DNA of 64,000 bases from Phycisphaerales bacterium (GTDB lineage: Bacteria > Planctomycetota > Phycisphaerae > Tepidisphaerales > Tepidisphaeraceae). The stretch covers positions 1-64,000 of the forward strand of contig JADLBV010000081.1 in the NCBI GenBank assembly GCA_020847545.1, in the 5' to 3' direction. Under the pieces are notes generated by a model. It saw only the letters and a program-made list of their open reading frames with translations. It made no database searches and was not told where the DNA came from. Of the stretch, positions 8,547-16,472 are shown piece after piece (the first letter of the stretch is position 1; the number at the start of each line of letters is the position of its first letter). A program made the position numbers and the translations under genes.

Positions 8547-9205
8547 TCATCTCCCCCCATCCACCACAATCCGAATCGCCTTCCCCACCCGCCCCTTATA
8601 TTTCTTCCCACCCGCCGTCACTTCAAAACCCCATCCCCGTCTGTCCGCACATCGATGCTCAACCCCCTTATCCTGACCCTTTCCAGCATCATGTGCTTTG
8701 ATAATTCCGGCGATTGCGGGTTCACCACGATCGCCCCATCCGTCTCCACCTAGATGCCGAACATGCCGAAAATAATCGCCTGCGTCCCGGCCACCCCCCC
8801 AATCGCATTCTGCAACGGCGTGTCCTTGCGATAATCCATCGCATTGGCGACCAGTGAGGACTGTGGGATTCCACGCTGGCGACAGACAATCACAACCGCT
8901 ATGTCATTGAAGTTCAGAGTTTGGCCATTGTATTCTCTGACAATCTATGCGCAGCCGCCCGACTCGCTCCATAGATGCAGGCCGTTTGAGGAAGCGACCA
9001 CTAGCCTCCCATCGTGATTAATCGCGATAGCCGACAAGATCATCGCTTTGCTGATCAGGTGCCGCGTGTTGGTTGCGGGCTGATGTTCGAATATCTTCGC
9101 CGCTGAAACATCAGCCCAGAGCAATTGCGCGCGTGCGGCAACCCATACAGGAGACTCACCACAAAGATTTTCGTCATCAACGACGAGCTCAGTTTCGGTT
9201 TCCAT
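8547..9205 (-). pseudogene. Decayed fusion: SMP-30/gluconolactonase 5' part joined to glycosidase 3' part
   Basis: Reading left from ATG 9205, the first 86 codons match the start of SMP-30/gluconolactonase/LRE proteins (CGESPVWVAARAQLLWADV). An in-frame TAG (8945-8947) follows. The same frame then continues with REYNGQTLNFNDIAV, another SMP-30 motif. Near 8880 it passes, still in frame, into sequence homologous to the end of the glycosidase-like protein at 13100-15175 (SLVANAMDYRKDTPLQNAI, then IIFGMFGI). A second in-frame TAG (8750-8752) stands where the intact paralogue has Gln, and the last 25 or so codons are only readable after a frameshift near 8625. A functional SMP-30 lactonase is about 290 residues, so none is made here. 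The start lies 5 bases after the FAH-family gene. Confidence 0.8.
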
Positions 9206-9210
9206 GTATA

Positions 9211-10065
9211 TTACGCTAAACGACACATCTGTCGCTGGATACCAAGTCCTTCGATAGATAATGTAACTACATCGCCCTCGCGCAGGAATTCCTGTGGCTT
9301 GCGGGCAAATCCGACGCCTGGTGGTGTTCCGGTGGAGATCAGGTCTCCGGCTTCCAATGTCATGAACTGCGAAAGGTAGTGAATCAGTGCTGCCGGACCG
9401 AATGCCATCGTAGCAGTTGAGCCTTCCTGCTTGGGAACGCCATTCACTTCAAGCGAAAGCCGCAACCGTGCGGAATTAGAACATTCATCACGAGTCAACA
9501 GCCATGGCCCAAGGGGATTGAAAGTATCACACGATTTGCCCTTGGTCCATTGTCCGCCACGATCGAACTGAAAGCTTCGCTCGGACACATCATGCGAGAT
9601 ACAGTATCCAGCAATGCACTCTTCGGCGGCGGCCTCTGATGGGAGATAACGGGCTTCCTGCCCGACGATCACGCCCAACTCCACTTCCCAATCGACCTTG
9701 CTGCTCCTTCTCGGCAAGAGAATATCGTCGTATGGGCCAACCGTTGTATTTGGAGCTTTTAAGAAGATCATCGGTTCCTTGGGCATTTCCAATCCAGCCT
9801 CGGCGGCGTGATCGCTATAGTTCAAGCCGATACAGATAATCTTTCCCGGTCGAGCAACGCACGGCCCATGCCGAACGTCATCCGGCACAACTGGCAACGA
9901 CTCCTGTTTATTTGCCATCAGCGATTTCAGCTCGTTCAATCCACCGTTCCGGAAAAACCCGCTGTCCCAATCGTGAAATAGCGAGGAACAATCGCGCCGG
10001 CGACCGTCGCCATCAATGATGCCCGGTTTCTCATGACCCGGATTACCAAAACGAACAAGCTTCAT
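9211..10065 (-). CDS. Fumarylacetoacetate hydrolase-family protein (sugar 2,4-diketo acid hydrolase-like)
   Basis: This 284-residue FAH-family enzyme has a conserved segment GLNYSDHAAE (residues 80-89) and the metal-binding ExE in WEVELGVIVG (Glu127 and Glu129), followed by the usual HDVSER and GKSCDTFNPLGPW blocks. The close pattern is that of 2,4-diketo-3-deoxy-L-fuconate hydrolase and ureidoglycolate lyase relatives, which split or hydrolyse beta-diketo acids. The neighbours (zinc dehydrogenase, SMP-30 remnant, and an enolase-superfamily dehydratase nearby) favour the sugar-acid reading; this is inference. I chose the ATG at 10065 because AAGGA lies 8-9 bases upstream. It follows the dehydrogenase stop by 17 bases. 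Confidence 0.82.
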   Translation of the reverse strand: MKLVRFGNPGHEKPGIIDGDGRRRDCSSLFHDWDSGFFRNGGLNELKSLMANKQESLPVVPDDVRHGPCVARPGKIICIGLNYSDHAAEAGLEMPKEPMIFLKAPNTTVGPYDDILLPRRSSKVDWEVELGVIVGQEARYLPSEAAAEECIAGYCISHDVSERSFQFDRGGQWTKGKSCDTFNPLGPWLLTRDECSNSARLRLSLEVNGVPKQEGSTATMAFGPAALIHYLSQFMTLEAGDLISTGTPPGVGFARKPQEFLREGDVVTLSIEGLGIQRQMCRLA

Positions 10066-10082
10066 AAGTCGCATCCTTTTAT

Positions 10083-11114
10083 TTACACCGGTTCGAGCAA
10101 GACCTTGATCGCCTCGCCGCGGAATATTGCATCGAGACCCTCGTTCCACCGCGTAATGGGAAACTTGTGAGTGATTAGAGGCTTAACATTGACCATTTTG
10201 TTATGCATGAGGATGAGCGTGCGTTCCCATGTGCCCCATGCGTGCCCATAAACGCCAATGACCTGAAGTTCATGCATCACAATTCGACTGAAATCGACCG
10301 TAAATGGTGAAGAGTAAATGCCAACCTGTAGCAGCGTCCCGCCTTTTCGTACATGGTCAAGGCATACAGCAAGCGAACTGGGCGCTCCAGCACATTCAAC
10401 GGCGATGTCGACGCCTTCATCGTTGGTAAAAGATGAAATAGTCTGTCGCAGGTCGTCCCGCTCAAGGTTGATGACGGCATCGGCGCCAAGCTCGCGAGCG
10501 CATTCCAGCCGACGCCGATCCGCGCCGAGCCCGCAAACGATAACCGCAGCTCCTTGCGCCTTCGCGACAGCGGCGCATAAAAGCCCAATGGGGCCAGCGC
10601 CTGATACCAGCACACGATCGCCTGCATTCACTGTCGTGCGTTCGGTCAACGCCCGCACGGCGGCGGCCATTGGTTCACATAACGCGGCTTCTTCCATGGA
10701 AACATCCGGAGGTATCCGATGAACGGCATGGCGCCTCACCTTGACATAGCGGCTGAATGCGCCGTCAATCATGAATCCGAGCGATATCCGCTGTTTGCAC
10801 ATAAATGGATTCCCGACGCGACAGTGTCGGCAGACGCCACATGTCTGCGCCGGATTGCCAGCTACGACGCGATCTCCGATGGACAGATCAACAAGATCGT
10901 CGCCAATAGCGGCGACATGACCGCAAAACTCGTGTCCGAGGATTACCGGCGTCCGACATGGCCAGTGTCCTTTGAGAATGTGCAGGTCCGTCCCGCAGAT
11001 GCCGGCGAATGCCACCTCGATCAGCACCTCGTCACGGTTTATCGTGGGCTTCGGCCAGTCATCCACCAATTCCAATCCGCCCGCGCCTTCGTGTCGTTTT
11101 ACCAGCGCTTTCAT
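10083..11114 (-). CDS. Zinc-dependent medium-chain dehydrogenase (sorbitol/threonine dehydrogenase type)
   Basis: This 343-residue MDR-family NAD(P)-dependent alcohol or polyol dehydrogenase has catalytic zinc ligands Cys40 (GICGTDLH) and His61-Glu62 (GHEFCG), and structural zinc cysteines 92, 95, 98 and 106. The cofactor loop GAGPIGLL lies near residue 170. Sequence alone does not fix the substrate. In this operon oxidation of a sugar or sugar alcohol to a lactone or ketose is plausible, and an SMP-30-type lactonase, now broken, would have followed it. The ATG overlaps the E1-beta stop as ATGA, so it is translationally coupled. Confidence 0.88.
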   Translation of the reverse strand: MKALVKRHEGAGGLELVDDWPKPTINRDEVLIEVAFAGICGTDLHILKGHWPCRTPVILGHEFCGHVAAIGDDLVDLSIGDRVVAGNPAQTCGVCRHCRVGNPFMCKQRISLGFMIDGAFSRYVKVRRHAVHRIPPDVSMEEAALCEPMAAAVRALTERTTVNAGDRVLVSGAGPIGLLCAAVAKAQGAAVIVCGLGADRRRLECARELGADAVINLERDDLRQTISSFTNDEGVDIAVECAGAPSSLAVCLDHVRKGGTLLQVGIYSSPFTVDFSRIVMHELQVIGVYGHAWGTWERTLILMHNKMVNVKPLITHKFPITRWNEGLDAIFRGEAIKVLLEPV

Positions 11115-12139
11115 GCGGGGCTCCTATATAGAACAGAATTAATTGCGCGCTTCAGATCCTGTTCCGACGGAAGCACGACCATCTCCAATGATTTGGCCTG
11201 AGGATTGGGCACGTCGCGCGCTGCAACTCGCGTAACCGGCGCATCGAGGTAGTCAAACGCTTCTTCCATGATCCGCTGGCCAATCTCCGCGCCAATCCCG
11301 CACGTTCGACAAGCCTGGTGAAAGACGATCGCGCGGTTTGTTTTCTGAACGGAAGCTACGATCGTTGCCATGTCGAATGGTGCGAGGGTTCGTGGATCAA
11401 TCACCTCGACGGAGACGCCCTGTTCCGCTGCAAGCTCATCCGCCACCTTTGCGGCCACTGTAACACCCGATGACACCGCAATAACAGTCACATCGCTGCC
11501 TTGTCGCACGATGCGCGCTTCACCAAAGGGAACCTTGTATGGATCGACAGGAACTTCGCCCCTGGTCGAGTACAGCATGCTGTGTTCGAGAAACAAAACG
11601 GGATCATTCAGCTCAAGGGCCGTCCGAAGCAGTCCCATCGCGTCATATGGGGTGGCGGGCATTGCGATATGAAGTCCGGGAACGTGCATGAGCCACGCTT
11701 CCAAGCTTTGTGTGTGCTGCGAACCCAGTCCCGTACCAACTGGCGTTCGGATGATCAGCGGGACGGATAATTGCCCGCCGGACATGTATCGCGCCTTTGC
11801 GGCTTGGTTAACAATCTGGTCCATTGCCAGCGCCATGAAGTCGCTGAATTGAAGCTCCACGATCGGTCGCGAGCCAACCATCGCGGCCCCGACTCCAAAG
11901 CCAATAATCGCCTGCTCGGTGATGGGCGTGTCGAGAACTCGCTGCGAGCCGAATTCCTGGTAAAGCCCTTCGGTTACGCGAAACAGTCCACCGTACGGGC
12001 CAATATCTTCGCCCATCAGGAATACCGATGGATCTCGCGTCATCGCCTCGCGCAACGATTCATTAAGTGCCTGGGCGAAGGTCAACTCTTTTTTGGCGGA
12101 TGGAACGATGTTCGGCTCAGATAACATTGTCATAGACAT
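11111..12139 (-). CDS. 2-oxoacid dehydrogenase E1 component, beta subunit
   Basis: This 342-residue protein has the full transketolase-like pyrimidine-binding and C-terminal domains of E1-beta. Landmarks are GEDIGPYGG, the DTPITEQAIIGFGVG block (the Glu activates thiamine diphosphate in the family) and VIDPRTLAPFD. It would pair with E1-alpha encoded directly upstream to decarboxylate a 2-oxo acid. No E2 or E3 gene is in the window, so the lipoyl partner must come from elsewhere or the pair acts alone. The ATG at 12139 has GGAGG at 9 bases and lies inside the end of the E1-alpha gene (23-base overlap). Pyruvate, branched-chain or acetoin-type substrates cannot be separated by eye. Confidence 0.9.
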   Translation of the reverse strand: MSMTMLSEPNIVPSAKKELTFAQALNESLREAMTRDPSVFLMGEDIGPYGGLFRVTEGLYQEFGSQRVLDTPITEQAIIGFGVGAAMVGSRPIVELQFSDFMALAMDQIVNQAAKARYMSGGQLSVPLIIRTPVGTGLGSQHTQSLEAWLMHVPGLHIAMPATPYDAMGLLRTALELNDPVLFLEHSMLYSTRGEVPVDPYKVPFGEARIVRQGSDVTVIAVSSGVTVAAKVADELAAEQGVSVEVIDPRTLAPFDMATIVASVQKTNRAIVFHQACRTCGIGAEIGQRIMEEAFDYLDAPVTRVAARDVPNPQAKSLEMVVLPSEQDLKRAINSVLYRSPA

Positions 12140-13103
12140 CGCTTAATGCCTCCAGCGAAGGGGCTTCATCCGATCCAGTCGCGAATTCCACTGCTTCACT
12201 TACAATTTGCGCGGCTCGCTGCCGTGTCTGGTTATCGATTGGTTCATCGAGCCATCCTTTTTGCACCAGCCATTTCCCAAAACGTTCAATGGGATCGTGT
12301 CGAGACCAGTTGGTGGCGTCGGTGGGATCGACATGATAGGTGCGCGACAGCGCACTGTGCCGTTCCCAACGATATGTCTTGCACTCGATCAGACCTGGAC
12401 CTTCGCCCGCTCTAGCGCGGGCTACCGCCGTCTTCGTGATTTCCAGAACAGCGGGCAGATCGTTTCCATCGACGCTCCAACCCGGAAATCCATACCCGCC
12501 GGCACGACGCGCAATATCCGTAATCGAACATGCGTATGACGTCGGCACGGAAAGGCCATATCCGTTGTTTTCACACACCAGCACCAGCGGCAGCTTCCAG
12601 ATCGCCGCCATGTTTGCCGTCTCGTGAAATACGCCCTGATTGGACGCGCCATCACCGAAGAAGCAGACGGCCACGTCATCACGGCTCTGCAACCGCATTG
12701 ACAATGCCACTCCGCCGGCAATGGGCATACCGGCGCCGACGATGCCATTGGCGCCCAAGTATCCGATGTCCGGGTCGCAGAGGTGCATCGAGCCACCCTT
12801 GCCCTTGCAGTACCCATCGCGCCGAGCCATCAGTTCCGCCATCATCCGTCGGACATCGGCGCCCTTGGCGATGCAATGGCCGTGACCGCGATATGTGCTC
12901 AAGACGCCATCGCTGGAGCGAAGCACGCTGCATACGCCAACCGCGATGGCTTCCTGTCCGATGGATGGATGTACAGTCCCGCGAATCAATCCGCGCCGGA
13001 ACAGGTCCAGGGCCTGCTCCTCAAACAGGCGGATCAACCACATCTGCTCGTAGAGAGATAGCGCACTCGCTGCGGCATCCAGCGGCGTTTCAGTCGTTGT
13101 CAT
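12117..13103 (-). CDS. 2-oxoacid dehydrogenase E1 component, alpha subunit
   Basis: This 328-residue thiamine-diphosphate enzyme has the cofactor motif GDGASNQG at about residue 150, ending at NNGYGLS near 180. The early YRGHGHCIAKG and KGKGGSMH segments are typical of the alpha subunits of pyruvate and acetoin dehydrogenases. Its start overlaps the stop of the glycosidase-like gene as ATGA, and its end overlaps E1-beta. Finding E1 subunits coupled to a glycosidase-like gene and sugar-acid enzymes is unusual. It suggests that the 2-oxo acid product of the sugar pathway is processed by this pair (inference). Confidence 0.9.
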   Translation of the reverse strand: MTTTETPLDAAASALSLYEQMWLIRLFEEQALDLFRRGLIRGTVHPSIGQEAIAVGVCSVLRSSDGVLSTYRGHGHCIAKGADVRRMMAELMARRDGYCKGKGGSMHLCDPDIGYLGANGIVGAGMPIAGGVALSMRLQSRDDVAVCFFGDGASNQGVFHETANMAAIWKLPLVLVCENNGYGLSVPTSYACSITDIARRAGGYGFPGWSVDGNDLPAVLEITKTAVARARAGEGPGLIECKTYRWERHSALSRTYHVDPTDATNWSRHDPIERFGKWLVQKGWLDEPIDNQTRQRAAQIVSEAVEFATGSDEAPSLEALSDVYDNVI

Positions 13104-15175
13104 GAGGCCCTCAGCGGCTTGATCGGAAGGATCAAAGGAGTGCCTATTTTTTTCTTCTGGGCGCAGCCGTCTACCATTACCTCATAAGTTCCGTTTGATG
13201 TGCTGATGTCGATCGTATGGCCCCGGATGCGCAGGCCTCGGATCGCGATGAATGGAGAAAACGACGGCGGGACGGGATTGACTACGATTTTTCCATCCGG
13301 CTGTATTTGCACGCCGAACATACCGAAGATGATCGACTGTGCGCCCGCCACTGAACCAATCGTGTTCTGCAGCGGCGTATCTTTGCGATAATCCATCAGG
13401 TTGGCCACCAGCGAATCGCCCCAATAGGGCAATCGCTCGCCCCACCACAAAATCCGGCGGAAAATATCTTCGGCCGTCTCGGGGTAGCCGGCTTTATAGA
13501 GCTTCTCGATGATCTGCGGCGGAAAACTGGTGTACGCCCCCCCGCCGCCGTTGTCGATGTCCACCTGGTCGTAAGCCGGGTCCTGCTTGCCCATGCTGTG
13601 CATGCCGAATTCGGAGAGAAATTCAGCCTCGTTGATGTGGCCGACCAGGGCCTTCTCCTCATCGGGGCTGATCCCGCCGCCGCCGATGACTTTAAACATC
13701 TGCATCGTGTAGCGCAGGTGCGGGCTGCCTTTGAAATCGCGGAAAAACCACCATTTGTCCTTCTCGCTCCAGAGCTGGTCGTGAACGACTTTCTTCAATT
13801 TTTCGGCACGGTCGCGCAGGTCAACGTGAGACGAATATTGGGCGATCCTGCACAATGTTTCGGCCGCCAGATAGATCGGATAGCGCCGCAGGTTCAGATC
13901 GGGCAGATAAAAGTCATAGCGGTATTCGCGACGCAGCTCCAGGTGATGGTTGCCGCCGCCGTAGTCGATCAAATTGGCCCCTTTTTCCAGCCGGTCGCCA
14001 TACAGCGCATGCTCCACCACCCATTGAATAATGGGCTTGTCGTTCAGCAATTCGCGCAAAAACCCCGTGTCGCCGGTGAATTGAACGTAGTAATAGATCA
14101 GGAAGACGATCTTCTCCTGATTGATCGGATACCACGGCCCCCACCCCGCCCCGCTCATGGGCGTGAAACTGAAATGCCGCGTCAGGTCGGTCTTCAAAAA
14201 CGCCTTGACGTGCTCGCGCAGCGCCGGCGGGTCGACCAGCGGAAACAGTTCCCACCCCTCGCCAAAATCCCACAAATAGCAGCAGACGCACCCACCGATG
14301 ACGCTGCCGGTTGAATAAAACGGCCGAAGCACAAATTCCGGCACATCCCATCGGTTTAATAGGAAATGCAGAATCGATCGGTAATAGAACTTCTCCAGCC
14401 GTTTGTCGGCCGCCGCAAATCGCGGCAGTCGCTCCAGCAGCGATTGCGCCCGCTCGTTCCAGGTTTTCCGCGACCGCCCCACCGCGCCGGCCGGGTCTTT
14501 CAACAGCTCGCGAACGGACTGTTCCGTCTGCTCCTTTGGCCCGATCCCCACCACCAGATAAACCGACCCGGTTTTGCCGGCGGCAACCGTCACCTCGCCA
14601 CTCCAGTGTGTGGCATATCCCTCCCAGGTCATCTTCCCCATGGTCGAACCCAGCACGATTTCGCCCGTATCATTGCGCCGGACCAGCACCTGGCCCCTGT
14701 CCATCGTCTGGCACGGCTTGTTCGCCGTCGGCCGGATGAAGACCCAGTCGGTCACATAATCCATCCCCCCGTTGATCTCAAACCGCAGCGGCACGCGCGC
14801 GGCCTGGTCGGTGGTGTTCCGTAACTGAATGCTCAACACCGCCGCCCGCTGCCCCTCGATCAAGGTGATCGCGCTCGACACCTCGACGCCGCGAATCGCA
14901 CCCTCCCGGTGAACTTCCGACGGCATCCATGTGTATTTCCTGGTCTTGACCGCTTCGCCGAAAATCCGCCCCTCCAGCATGAAATCCGAACTGGCGAACG
15001 GCGGCGCGAAGAGCGTCCGAAATGACAACACCTTCGATTTGAGGACATTGGTCGTCAGATGGCCGTTGACGATTCCAAAGTGAGACTCATCCAGTATATC
15101 CAACTCCCCATCCAGGCCGAACATCCCAATACAATCATCCGTCGATGGCATATGCAATTCATCCGTGAGATTCAT
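13100..15175 (-). CDS. Six-hairpin (alpha/alpha-barrel) glycosidase-like protein
   Basis: This 691-residue protein has no signal peptide. The N-terminal third is beta-sandwich-like. From about residue 260 the alternating helices with many aromatic and acidic residues (WDFGEGWELFPLV, DYGGGNHHLE, SEKDKWWFFRDF, GERLPYWGDSLVAN) fit the six-hairpin glycosidase fold used by GH63/GH78-type and related enzymes. The exact family and catalytic acids are not assigned. The ATG at 15175 has AAGGAA at 4-5 bases and overlaps the preceding PEP-CTERM gene by 17 bases; E1-alpha overlaps its end. The 3' part of a divergent paralogue survives in the pseudogene at 8547-9205. Confidence 0.78.
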   Translation of the reverse strand: MNLTDELHMPSTDDCIGMFGLDGELDILDESHFGIVNGHLTTNVLKSKVLSFRTLFAPPFASSDFMLEGRIFGEAVKTRKYTWMPSEVHREGAIRGVEVSSAITLIEGQRAAVLSIQLRNTTDQAARVPLRFEINGGMDYVTDWVFIRPTANKPCQTMDRGQVLVRRNDTGEIVLGSTMGKMTWEGYATHWSGEVTVAAGKTGSVYLVVGIGPKEQTEQSVRELLKDPAGAVGRSRKTWNERAQSLLERLPRFAAADKRLEKFYYRSILHFLLNRWDVPEFVLRPFYSTGSVIGGCVCCYLWDFGEGWELFPLVDPPALREHVKAFLKTDLTRHFSFTPMSGAGWGPWYPINQEKIVFLIYYYVQFTGDTGFLRELLNDKPIIQWVVEHALYGDRLEKGANLIDYGGGNHHLELRREYRYDFYLPDLNLRRYPIYLAAETLCRIAQYSSHVDLRDRAEKLKKVVHDQLWSEKDKWWFFRDFKGSPHLRYTMQMFKVIGGGGISPDEEKALVGHINEAEFLSEFGMHSMGKQDPAYDQVDIDNGGGGAYTSFPPQIIEKLYKAGYPETAEDIFRRILWWGERLPYWGDSLVANLMDYRKDTPLQNTIGSVAGAQSIIFGMFGVQIQPDGKIVVNPVPPSFSPFIAIRGLRIRGHTIDISTSNGTYEVMVDGCAQKKKIGTPLILPIKPLRAS

Positions 15176-16442
15176 GGATTTCCTTCGAGAATCGATTCCG
15201 GCTTCGTCGGCCCAACCACACGATCAGACCGATACCCGCCATCCCCAACACCCCCGGCTCCGGAACAGCATACACCGGCCGAGCGCCCATGTACCCCCCA
15301 TCACCGGCCCCCAACGCAATCTGCGATGAAACCGCCGGATCCAGATACATGAAATCAGGGCTGTTCACATCGGTGGAATAAAACAGCGGCTGAACATTGG
15401 TCACGCTGCCCGGCCCGATGCTTACCCAGCCGCTGGCTGCTGCATCATCATTGTCCCAGAAGCCGCTGTAGTCGATGGAATTGCGTGCCGGCCCGTTCAG
15501 CAGCAAATCGAGCGTGACAGGCGTCCCCTCCACGCCGCTGTCGTGGTTGGTGACGAATAATGAATCCTTGATCGTCACGCCGGGCAATGGCTGATTGAGC
15601 TTGATGCCGCTGCCGGTGTTCCCAACGAGCGTCACGTTTTCAATCGTGCCGCTGACCTGCGATGGATCGGCCAGGTTGTTGGTTGCAAAGAGAATCCCAT
15701 GCGTGCCGTTGGAGTTGATGATGCTGTTGCGAACGGTGAAATTTTCCAGCCGCTGGTCGCTGGTGTTGGGCTCAAAATCAATCCCCGCCTGCGGATTTGT
15801 GCCGCTGGTGTCCAGGATCACGGCGTTGTCGATGGTCATATCCCTGGCGCTGATGACACTGATGCCCTGGCGATGATTGTTGTCCAGCACCACATCCTTG
15901 ATCAGCACATTGTCATTATATAATCCCTGCGACGCCCCAAGATAAATCCCATCCCCGCCGGTGTCCTTGATCGTCAGTCCCTTAATCTGAAAATTGCTGA
16001 CAGTGCCCAGCGAAATGCCATGCCGCCATTCACCGGGCGCATAAGGCGCCTGCTGGTAATCGCTCTTGCGCATCTGCAATGTCGCACCATAGCCGCTGAG
16101 TGTGACATTGCTGATATCCCCTCCCGAAAACAGCGCATCATCCACCGCCGTAAACGCCCCCGCCTTGGCGGCCACAACCGTACCATTTTCAAACAGAATG
16201 GTCTGATTGGAATGTGTCAACGTGAGCGGTGTGACGTTCCATGCCGATCCCATATTGGGAACATAGACATTCTGGCCGGTGTTGATGGCCGACTGCAATG
16301 CGAAAGTGGCATCGGTGGTGTTGAAGCCGTAGGTTGAGGCGTCAACATAACCCGCGGGCGCCGCCGCCCAAGCGCTGCCCGTGCCCACCAGCAACGCCAC
16401 CACACCGGCCGCCGTTACAACATTGCGATACAAGTCCATCAT
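15159..16442 (-). CDS. PEP-CTERM protein with right-handed beta-helix
   Basis: This 427-residue secreted protein has a signal peptide ending near AWA/AP. Parallel beta-helix coils follow, rich in Asn and Gly with repeats such as LKGLTIKDTGGDGIYLG, VLDNNHRQGISVISA and NSTIINSNGTHGILFA-like turns (about residues 100-300), the layout of pectate-lyase-like and PbH1 proteins. The tail VPEPGVLGMAG, a hydrophobic helix and GRRSRNR is a PEP-CTERM signal, extended by about ten residues (FSKEIHESHG) compared with other tails here. The extension is encoded where the next gene starts. GGAGG lies 6 bases before ATG 16442. A lyase or a glycan-binding scaffold are both possible. Confidence 0.85.
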   Translation of the reverse strand: MMDLYRNVVTAAGVVALLVGTGSAWAAAPAGYVDASTYGFNTTDATFALQSAINTGQNVYVPNMGSAWNVTPLTLTHSNQTILFENGTVVAAKAGAFTAVDDALFSGGDISNVTLSGYGATLQMRKSDYQQAPYAPGEWRHGISLGTVSNFQIKGLTIKDTGGDGIYLGASQGLYNDNVLIKDVVLDNNHRQGISVISARDMTIDNAVILDTSGTNPQAGIDFEPNTSDQRLENFTVRNSIINSNGTHGILFATNNLADPSQVSGTIENVTLVGNTGSGIKLNQPLPGVTIKDSLFVTNHDSGVEGTPVTLDLLLNGPARNSIDYSGFWDNDDAAASGWVSIGPGSVTNVQPLFYSTDVNSPDFMYLDPAVSSQIALGAGDGGYMGARPVYAVPEPGVLGMAGIGLIVWLGRRSRNRFSKEIHESHG

Positions 16443-16472
16443 CTTCACCCTCCGACACCCGCTCATGTGCCG

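Noticed and set aside
8866-13103. The FAH/dehydrogenase/E1 block as a recently inserted mobile cassette flanked by glycosidase duplicates
   Set aside because: The flanking glycosidase copies are strongly diverged, no integrase or transposase is present, and the overlaps with the upstream gene show that the block is a native part of the operon. Deletion of the downstream part explains the remnant better.
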